This document shows, one piece after another, positions 19,240 to 25,000 of a DNA stretch of 25,000 bases. This DNA is from Selaginella moellendorffii (Eukaryota > Streptophyta > Lycopodiopsida > Selaginellales > Selaginellaceae). The notes beneath the pieces are model-generated. The model was given only the letters and a program-made list of their open reading frames with translations. It did not search any database and was not told the origin of the DNA. The position numbers and the translations under genes were made by a program. Numbering within the stretch: the stretch's first letter is position 1; every line of letters starts with the position of its first letter. Where the stretch lies: NCBI RefSeq assembly GCF_000143415.4, contig NW_003314477.1, forward strand, positions 9,815-34,814. Direction: 5' to 3'.

Positions 19240-22200
19240 CTGCTTAAGGAACTCAAGATCAATTCATTTACAGGAATACATGCGTCTTTACCTTTGGGTC
19301 AACTTTCGACTGATCCAGCTTGGTAGTCTGAGGTTCTTGGTGTTCAGCCACACCTTCTCCCCAGCTTGGAACTCCACATCCCGACGCTTTTGGTTCGCGT
19401 ACTTAGTTTGCCTTTGTTGAGCCCGTTCCAAGGAATCCCTCACTAGATTCCAAATGTTGAGTCTTTCCGCCGTGAATGCCTCCACTGCGGGTAACTCTCC
19501 ATGATACTCGGCCACGCCGAGTTCCACAGGACCTTCAATAGCTCGCCCATTGATGACTTCCCATGGACTCACCCCGATGCTTGAGTGTGGTGAGTTGTTA
19601 TAACACATTTCCGCAAGTCCCAAATGACTTACCCAGTCGGTCTGGTCTCCCGAGACATAGCATCGCAAATAATCCTCCAGCTGCCTATTCACCCTTTCCG
19701 TTTGTCCGTCTGTCAAGAAGTGTTAGTGCCATCAATCTTGACTTAATACCCATTACCTGTCTGTGGGTGATAGGCTGTGCTGAATTTCAATTTGGTGCGA
19801 TACTGTTCTAGGAGTGTCCTCCAGAACCTACTAGTGAAGATCTTATCTCGATCTGAGATAATCTCTTCCGGCCTTCCCCGCACTCGAACCACTTGTTCAA
19901 AGAACAGCTTCGCCACACCTTCCGCATCCACGTCCGTTGTGGTGGGTATGAAATGTGCCATCTTTGAAAATCGGTCCACCACCACGAATATCGCATCGAA
20001 CCCCTCGCTTGGGGGTAGTCCCGTGATGAAGTCCATCGTAAGACATTTCCACGGGCGATCTGGAATTGGGATGCTTTGCAACAAGCCCCCACTAGCCTTA
20101 GTCACGGCTTTGACCTGCTGACATGTTGGACATGTCTTTACATAGTCTTGGACGTCCTTAGCCATATCTGGCCAATGGTACTTCCTCTTGAGTAAGCCCA
20201 TCGTCTTGGGCACTCCGCCGTGTCCCGCAAGAGGTCCGTCATGACACTCTTCTAAGGCCACCTTCCTTAGTTCCCCTTCTGGAACATACACCCTCGTTTC
20301 CTTGTAATAAATGAGTCCGTTGCGTTCCGCATAGCCCGTTTTCTCTTCCGTTGGCAGCTCACCTCTCTGGTGAGCTTCCCGCGCCTCTAGATTCCTCAGC
20401 AACACTTCTTGTGCTAGACCATCGTTCTCATATGCTGTCCACACATCGTCCCAGAAGGTTGCTGTTGCGCTGGATATTGCCAACTTCAAGCTCGCTTTTC
20501 GACTTAGCACATCCGCCACGATGTTGCTCTTCCCAGGCTTGTACAGAATTTCGCAATCAAACTCGGCCAAGGCATTGGCCCACCGACCTTGTTTCCCTCT
20601 TAGGTCGGGCTGTGACAAGAAGTGTTTCGTTGCCACATTGTCCGTGTAAACCTTGAAGTGTCTCCCAAGGTAGTGTCGCCACTCCTTGAGTGCCTTGACT
20701 ACCGCAAACAATTCCTTCTCATGGGCAGGCCACTTCCGTTGAGCCTTGTCCAGCTTCTTCGAGAAGAACGCTACCGGATGGTTGTCTTGCTTCAGAACTG
20801 CGCCCAACGCAAAGTCCGAAGCATCCATTTCTACCTCAAAGTCCTTACCAAAGTCTGGCAATGCCAATACGGGAGCCTTTCTCAACTTCCCTTTGAGGTG
20901 GACGAATGCCGCCTCGCATTCTGCTGTCCATACCATCTTCCCTTTTCCTGTTTGGTCCGTTAAGGGCAGGGCTACTCTTGAATAGTGTCTGATAAACTTT
21001 CGATAGTAGTTGCATAGCCCCAGGAACGCCCTCAACTCATGTACATTCGATGGTCGCTCCCATTCCTGGATCGCTTGGACCTTCTCCGGGTCCACCTTGA
21101 GCCCGTCCTGGCCCACCACATGCCCGAGAAACTTTACCTCTTGTTGAGCAAAGTCACATTTGCTCTCTTTAGCATACAGCTTGTGTTCCCTTAGTTTCTC
21201 AAACACCTTCGCCAAGTGTTCGGCATGCTCTTCTAGCGTCTCGCTATAGATCAGGATGTCGTCGATATAGACGACCACGAAGTGATCCAGATAGGGTACA
21301 AAGACGTGGTTCATTAGCGCCGAAAACGTTGCCGGCGCATTACATAGCCCGAAGGGCATCACTAGAAACTCAAAGCTCCCATACCTCGTTCGACAGGTTG
21401 TCTTCTCGACATCTTCCTCGGCTACCCTGATCTGGTAGTATCCTGACCTTAGGTCAATCCTCGAGAAGTATTTTGCCTTTCCCAACCTATCGAACAGGTC
21501 CTCAATCCTTGGCAAAGGGTACTTGTTCTTCTTTGTATACTTGTTGAGCAAGCGGTAGTCTATGCACATGCGCATAGATCCATCTTTCTTTTTCACAAAT
21601 AACACCGGCGCCCCATACGGCGACTTGCTCAACCTAACATACCCTTTGTCCACCAACTCCTCTAGTTGGCACTTGAGCTCCTTGAGTTCTTTTTCGTTCA
21701 AACGATAAGGGGGACGAACCACTGCCTCAGCACCCTCGACCAGCTCAATCTTATGTTCTATCGGTCGTGCTGGGGGCAGCCCCGCCGGTAGCTCCTCCGG
21801 CATGGTATCCTGGAATTGGTCCAACACCCGCTGGATCACTAAAGGCACTTCTTCCGTTCTTGTCTTTTTGTCACTCTTCACCGAGAGTAAGCACAAAAAG
21901 GCTGCCTTAGTTCCTTTAGTGAGTTGTCCTCTCGTGGACACCAGGTTTAAGCAAGATTCTTTGGCCTTGCTTTGCCCTACCTTTAGATCCTGGGCTTCCA
22001 CCCTAGATCTTCTTCCTTGGGCATTTGCCAGTACCACAAGGTTCCTACCTTGTCCATGTAGGGCTACCACGAACCGATTGAACCAATCCATTCCGAAGAT
22101 CACGTCAAATCCCGCCATGTCCAACACGGTGAAATCCATGTCTACCTTCCATGTCCCTACTTCGACTTTCGCTTGTCGAAGTACCTCATCGGTGCTTTGG

Positions 22201-23630
22201 CTACCTTGAACAAACTCTATAGTCCTTGGTTCGCCTAGCCGCTGCACCGTTAGTCCGGCTTGCCGGACTATGTCTGCAGCCACAAAATTATCCGAAGCAC
22301 CCGTGTCAATAAGGATCTTAACAAAGCTACCTCCGAGCTTCCCTCGGAGGGCTAGTAGATGTCGCGAACGACTCTCTACCAAAGTTGCTCGTGTAATGAG
22401 TAACTTTGAGTCAGGGACTGGATCACATACCTCATTTTGGACTTCGCCCGACTTGATGGCCATATTGGCTCTGGCCTTCTTCGGGTAGGGACATTCCCTC
22501 GAAAAGTGTCCCGCTTCACCGCAGTTATAGCATACGTTGTTTCCCACGCTGCTATATGACTTGACCTTCTTATCCGTGGGTTTGTCTCTTTTCGCTTGAC
22601 TCCCCCACGTACTTGCTCGCTGGCCACCGGATTTGCCTTTCCGAAATCCCGAGGACTCATTCTTAGAGAAACTCTTCTTGAATTTCCCCCTGCTATATGT
22701 TCCCCTCGGTTTGGCCCCTTTGTGAAACGTGGATCCCGACCCCGTCGTGTTCCCCTTTCGCAGGTTATCGTTGAAATGCACCTTGATGGCCGCATCCAAC
22801 GCTTCCTTGTAGTTGGTCGGGTTCCAGCGCATCACCTCACCGCGAGCCCAGGTTTGCAAACCTGATATAAAGGCATGGAACGCATCCATATCCCCCATGT
22901 CCGTGACAAGTATCCTCTTTGCCATGAACCCATTCACATATTCCTGGATGGTTCCAGTCTGCTTCAGCCTACTCAGCTCATCTCTCAGATGCAGAGTGGC
23001 ATTCGGAGGAACGTATGTCGCGCGGATCCTCGCCTTCATCATGTCCCAGGTGGCCACCGGTCCTTCGTTGGCCTCCGTTGTTCTCCACCAAGACTTGGCA
23101 TTATCTGCCAAGTATGGTTTTGCACATGGGACCTTCTCCGAGCTCGGTAACCGTAACGCTCGGAAGTAGTCCTCCATATCGTAAAACCAATCCTCCACAA
23201 CCTTATAGTCGTTCACTCCCTTGAACACCGGTGGGGGCTTTGGTTTGTACTTGGGAACTGCCTGAGGGACTGATTCCACTTCGGTCTGTTCGACCTTGTC
23301 TGGTTTTGCCTCAGTCCCTGCCGAAGGGTCCGCACCTTCTGCGCTGCCAGCATCCGCAGTCTTTCGCCTTTTCTTCCGTTTCTCATCACGCTTTAGCTTG
23401 CGTACGAGAGTCTCCAGCAGGGCATTGGTCTGCGCCAATTGACCTTCTAGAACGTCCAATCGAGCCTTGGACGACCGAACCTCGCCACCGGACTCCTATT
23501 TGGAAGTTTCCTCACTAGAGTCCTCCTCATGCAAGGATTCCTCATCCATAGCCTCTTGTTCGACCGGAGGCTCCAGCTCTGGCGGAGGTTCTGTCTCCGC
23601 CTGGGTTCGCTTACGCCCTGCCCTTGCCAT
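18858..23630 (-). CDS. gag-pol: Chromovirus Gag-Pol polyprotein, interrupted by one stop and two intron-like insertions
   Basis: ATG at 23630 lies 43 bases past the primer site and is in frame with the main body. A TAG at 23498-23496 (codon 45) interrupts it. Coding parts in order are 23630-19757, 19709-19292 and 19239-18858; lengths 3874, 418 and 382 sum to exactly 1558 codons with the final stop, a usual chromovirus Gag-Pol size. Numbering from the TTG at 23459: gag core about 80-230, zinc knuckle C310-x2-C313-x4-H318-x4-C323, protease D385-T-G, reverse transcriptase with YIDD at 731-734, RNase H D879, E916, D940 and D983, integrase zinc finger H1073/H1080/C1110/C1113, and catalytic D1143 and D1203. 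The catalytic Glu, GPY/F motif and chromodomain lie in the two downstream parts. Products would build virus-like particles, copy the RNA and integrate the DNA. One continuous frame for Gag and Pol, with no frameshift, is common in chromoviruses. Confidence 0.9.
19240..19291 (-). other. Intron-like 52-nt insertion 2 in integrase
   Basis: Minus strand begins GTAAAG after AAAG (19291) and ends TTAAGCAG (19240). Its removal restores frame exactly at the start of the GPY/F motif. It contains an immediate in-frame TAA, is about 63% A+T by hand count, and has TTGAT with its A 19 nt before the 3' end. No flanking direct repeat beyond one or two bases is visible, so an intron fits better here than a duplication. 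Confidence 0.65.
19292..19709 (-). CDS. gag-pol: Integrase C-terminal half of catalytic core
   Basis: Begins in the conserved DGQTERVNR motif, where E is the third residue of the D,D(35)E triad. It continues with the [16 protein letters not shown] stretch typical of Ty3/gypsy integrases and ends with [12 protein letters not shown] and the beginning of the GPY/F region. Without joining to the upstream part the integrase has no catalytic Glu. An upstream TTG at 19716 opens this frame, but no ATG supports independent translation. Confidence 0.9.
19710..19756 (-). other. Intron-like 47-nt insertion 1 in integrase
   Basis: Minus strand begins GTAATG (19756) and ends TTGACAG (19710). Removing it joins the HPQT half to the DGQTER half of the conserved integrase motif in the correct frame. 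It holds an in-frame stop, is about 62% A+T by hand count, and has branch-site-like CTAAC (A 13 nt from the 3' end) and TTGAT (A 22 nt away). It is also flanked by a 5-bp direct repeat GACAG, so a small templated insertion is the alternative. 47 nt is shorter than usual plant introns. Confidence 0.6.
19743..23459 (-). CDS. gag-pol: Main open part: Gag, protease, RT, RNase H, integrase N-terminus and first two catalytic Asp
   Basis: Uninterrupted frame of 1238 codons counted from a TTG; no ATG lies near this edge, so the true start is upstream at 23630. The first in-frame Met after the TAG stop is at about residue 95, inside the gag core. A lysine/arginine-rich stretch (21-33) and a basic Gly/Ser/Lys linker (about 230-305) before the zinc knuckle suit nucleic-acid binding. 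The frame ends at 19743, right after the conserved HPQT of integrase, by reading into the first intron-like insertion. Confidence 0.95.
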   Translation of the reverse strand: MDVLEGQLAQTNALLETLVRKLKRDEKRKKRRKTADAGSAEGADPSAGTEAKPDKVEQTEVESVPQAVPKYKPKPPPVFKGVNDYKVVEDWFYDMEDYFRALRLPSSEKVPCAKPYLADNAKSWWRTTEANEGPVATWDMMKARIRATYVPPNATLHLRDELSRLKQTGTIQEYVNGFMAKRILVTDMGDMDAFHAFISGLQTWARGEVMRWNPTNYKEALDAAIKVHFNDNLRKGNTTGSGSTFHKGAKPRGTYSRGKFKKSFSKNESSGFRKGKSGGQRASTWGSQAKRDKPTDKKVKSYSSVGNNVCYNCGEAGHFSRECPYPKKARANMAIKSGEVQNEVCDPVPDSKLLITRATLVESRSRHLLALRGKLGGSFVKILIDTGASDNFVAADIVRQAGLTVQRLGEPRTIEFVQGSQSTDEVLRQAKVEVGTWKVDMDFTVLDMAGFDVIFGMDWFNRFVVALHGQGRNLVVLANAQGRRSRVEAQDLKVGQSKAKESCLNLVSTRGQLTKGTKAAFLCLLSVKSDKKTRTEEVPLVIQRVLDQFQDTMPEELPAGLPPARPIEHKIELVEGAEAVVRPPYRLNEKELKELKCQLEELVDKGYVRLSKSPYGAPVLFVKKKDGSMRMCIDYRLLNKYTKKNKYPLPRIEDLFDRLGKAKYFSRIDLRSGYYQIRVAEEDVEKTTCRTRYGSFEFLVMPFGLCNAPATFSALMNHVFVPYLDHFVVVYIDDILIYSETLEEHAEHLAKVFEKLREHKLYAKESKCDFAQQEVKFLGHVVGQDGLKVDPEKVQAIQEWERPSNVHELRAFLGLCNYYRKFIRHYSRVALPLTDQTGKGKMVWTAECEAAFVHLKGKLRKAPVLALPDFGKDFEVEMDASDFALGAVLKQDNHPVAFFSKKLDKAQRKWPAHEKELFAVVKALKEWRHYLGRHFKVYTDNVATKHFLSQPDLRGKQGRWANALAEFDCEILYKPGKSNIVADVLSRKASLKLAISSATATFWDDVWTAYENDGLAQEVLLRNLEAREAHQRGELPTEEKTGYAERNGLIYYKETRVYVPEGELRKVALEECHDGPLAGHGGVPKTMGLLKRKYHWPDMAKDVQDYVKTCPTCQQVKAVTKASGGLLQSIPIPDRPWKCLTMDFITGLPPSEGFDAIFVVVDRFSKMAHFIPTTTDVDAEGVAKLFFEQVVRVRGRPEEIISDRDKIFTSRFWRTLLEQYRTKLKFSTAYHPQTGNGY
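23496..23498 (-). other. In-frame TAG at codon 45 of gag
   Basis: The 44-codon leader from ATG 23630 is rich in Glu and Pro and stays in frame with the gag body, so the stop breaks one reading frame and does not end a separate one. One C to T change from CAG would explain it. The following base is G, and the classic CARYYA readthrough context is absent. Confidence 0.85.
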
Positions 23631-23673
23631 CTCCCAGCAATCCGCCTCTATCCTTCGCTAGAACTGAGGAGAA

Positions 23674-23686
23674 GGCTCCGATACCA
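23674..23686 (-). other. Element C primer binding site (initiator Met tRNA)
   Basis: Minus-strand TGGTATCGGAGCC, three bases after the 5' LTR. It shares the G variant with A and B. Confidence 0.88.
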
Positions 23687-23689
23687 AAT

Positions 23690-24838
23690 TGTAAGCCACA
23701 AATTTTTCCTTTCCACTTTGCCAGCTTACCTCGCCTATCCGTCCAACACTGCCTTGGCTTTTGCTAAGTTCCCTCGCCAAGGTTCTCGCCTATGGTACCA
23801 GCTCCTACTTGGTTTCAGCTACTCACTGCACGAGCAACGGAGTGTTAGCCATCCTTCCATGGATTCCCAAATCACTCCCAATCCCCCTCCCCGGGTTAGA
23901 CTGGACTTAAGGTTCGGCTACACTCCCCGCAAGCACAAGCAGCCAAGCACACCAAGCTTCCAGGTTCCTAACATCCCTTGGTACCACAAGACTTGATCAC
24001 GGGACCCTCTAAATCCCAAGTCTTGAGTGCAACGCTTGCTTCGGGACGCCGGGGCGAAACACCGTGGCCTAGCGGCCCGGTATGGGTACCTCTCGCCCCC
24101 CACTTCCATCCCGAAGGAAGGCCCAAGCCCCTAGGAAGGGCGAGGACCAATGAGCCGCATGGTACTCAAGTGGGGCACCACTCCACATGAGCCGGGAGCA
24201 CTGCAATCGGTTTCCCTTTCGGGAGTGGGAGCTGCTCTTGAGCACTTCCTTGGATGGCCCCTCCGGCACCAGCCAAGTCCATGCTCACTCCCACCCAAGG
24301 CCCCTCGGTCCCAGTCCCAACCTCAAGTCGGCTTGGAAGCCCAACTGGAGAGTCCCTTCAAAACTGGTTCCTGGACCTCACTATCCCTACTATACTTTTG
24401 GAACCCCCTGCAGCCCCCCCCCCCCTGGGAGACGCACGCTTTGGGCTTTCACCCCTTGACCCGTATTAGTATTTGGACTTAGTCTCTGGCTCGATCTCGG
24501 ACCCGATTTCGGATCCGACTTCGGATTCGGGTTCGGACTCGATTACGGACTCGATCTCGGACCCGATCTCGGACCCGACCTCGGACTCGACCTCGGACTC
24601 GGTCTTGGACCCGATTTCGGATCTCGGACTCCGTCTCGAACTCGGTCTCGAACTCGGACTCGAACTCGGTCCCCGAGTCGGTCTCGGACTCGATTCCGGA
24701 CTCTATCTCGAACTCGGTCCTAGAGTCGGTCTTGGACTCGATCCTCGACTTGGTCCCATCCGATGAACTCTTTGTCACTTCGGTCAAGCTTTTGGGGATC
24801 CTTTAGCCTACGACATCTCGGGGAGTCGGTTCCTTACA
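23690..24838 (-). repeat. Element C 5' LTR (1149 bp)
   Basis: Near-identical partner of 17306-18454; the ends TGTAAG...GGCTTACA are read on the minus strand. Contains the same array (24477-24749) and C12 run (24414-24425). Confidence 0.95.
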
Positions 24839-24843
24839 CTCGG
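24839..24843. repeat. Target site duplication of element C, right copy (CTCGG)
   Basis: Identical to 17301-17305; the junction with the resumed element B LTR. Confidence 0.95.
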
Positions 24844-25000
24844 ACTCCATCTCGGACTCCATCTCGGACTCCATCTCGGGTCCATCTTGGGTCCACTTCG
24901 GACTCCACTTCGGACTCCATCTCGGACACTCCCACGTGTCATGTGTTGGTCCTTTTGGGTCCCCTTTTTGGAGCCTCGCCTTTTGCTCGCTTCGTGCTCG
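24844..25000 (-). repeat. Element B 5' LTR, resumed part, truncated by window end
   Basis: Matches 11499-11655 of the intact B LTR: array to about 24925, then the unique start region with CACTCCCACGTGTCATGTG. The last ~159 bp and the target duplication lie outside the window. Confidence 0.9.

Larger units (their letters stand above)
17306..24838 (-). mobile_element. Element C: Ty3/gypsy chromovirus, nearly complete
   Basis: A 7533-bp element with 1149-bp LTRs that differ at only one position I can find (T at 17947, C at 24331). It has TG...CA ends, a 5-bp target duplication, primer site, polypurine tract and a gag-pol region with a C-terminal chromodomain. Domain order protease-RT-RNase H-integrase and the chromodomain define the chromovirus branch of Ty3/gypsy (Metaviridae). 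It inserted into the repetitive array of element B's 5' LTR. One in-frame stop near the gag start and two intron-like frame breaks in integrase decide whether it is active. Confidence 0.95.
10060..25000 (-). mobile_element. Element B: non-coding LTR retrotransposon, split by element C, runs off the window
   Basis: Same family as element A but on the minus strand. Segments are 10060-17305 and 24844-25000; element C and its duplicated CTCGG lie between. Interior length is 4052 bp. By comparison with the intact 3' LTR, about 159 bp of the 5' LTR lie beyond base 25000. Primer site, polypurine tract and 3' cassette match A. The left flank ATTTA (10055-10059) is the presumed target duplication; its partner is outside the window. 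The two LTRs differ at about one position in the compared part (C near 10435, T near 16242), so B was young when C entered it. Confidence 0.9.

Noticed and set aside
20351-20656. Plus-strand frames opposite pol (also 21802-22209 and 22813-23169)
   Set aside because: Antisense shadows of a strongly supported polyprotein.
22376-22795. Overlapping 139-codon minus-strand frame inside gag
   Set aside because: Shadow of the gag frame across the basic linker and zinc knuckle; no separate motif.
1-25000. CRISPR array or bacterial operon
   Set aside because: Tandem repeats lack unique spacers and no cas genes or bacterial gene layout are present; the content is plant retrotransposon DNA.

Overview
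The window looks like plant repeat DNA. It contains no ordinary cellular protein-coding gene that I can support. Signs of a land plant (or close streptophyte) are a Ty3/gypsy chromovirus with an integrase-linked chromodomain, initiator-Met-tRNA primer sites in three LTR elements, a plant-like 5S rRNA sequence, short CCCTAAA telomere-type repeats and dense G-box (CACGTG) repeats. I cannot name the species.

Layout. 1-345: five tandem units of about 67 bp. 406-524: a 5S rRNA-like sequence ending in a T5 Pol III terminator. 525-1010: AT-rich spacer, then four CATGCCACGTGTCAATG-type repeats. 1026-1268: 16-bp palindromic satellite, split by element A and resuming at 9009-9258. 1269-9008: element A, a complete non-coding LTR element (LARD type) on +. 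9313-9752: 84-bp G-box tandem array, followed to 10059 by more G-boxes and a telobox cluster. 10060-17305 plus 24844-25000 (running off the end): element B, a second LARD of the same family in opposite orientation. 17306-24838: element C, an autonomous chromovirus on the minus strand, inserted in B's 5' LTR with a perfect 5-bp target duplication (CTCGG).

How the parts work together. C encodes Gag, protease, reverse transcriptase, RNase H, integrase and chromodomain. A and B encode nothing recognisable. They share with C the primer-binding site, the 15-nt polypurine tract, an 8-bp hairpin beside that tract, an LTR block, and a 3' cassette of palindromes and hairpins with T-arm-like loops. The simplest reading is that A and B are non-autonomous partners moved by a C-like element.

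The strongest unusual signals are: (1) two 47- and 52-nt GT-AG, AT-rich intron-like insertions in C's integrase, each restoring the conserved frame if removed, the first separating the catalytic Glu from the two Asp; (2) the shared 3' RNA-like cassette, where several stems differ in sequence between C and A/B but keep pairing; (3) a run of short perfect hairpins through the interior of the LARDs. Long open frames in the LTRs come from stop-free 6/12-bp arrays and are not genes.
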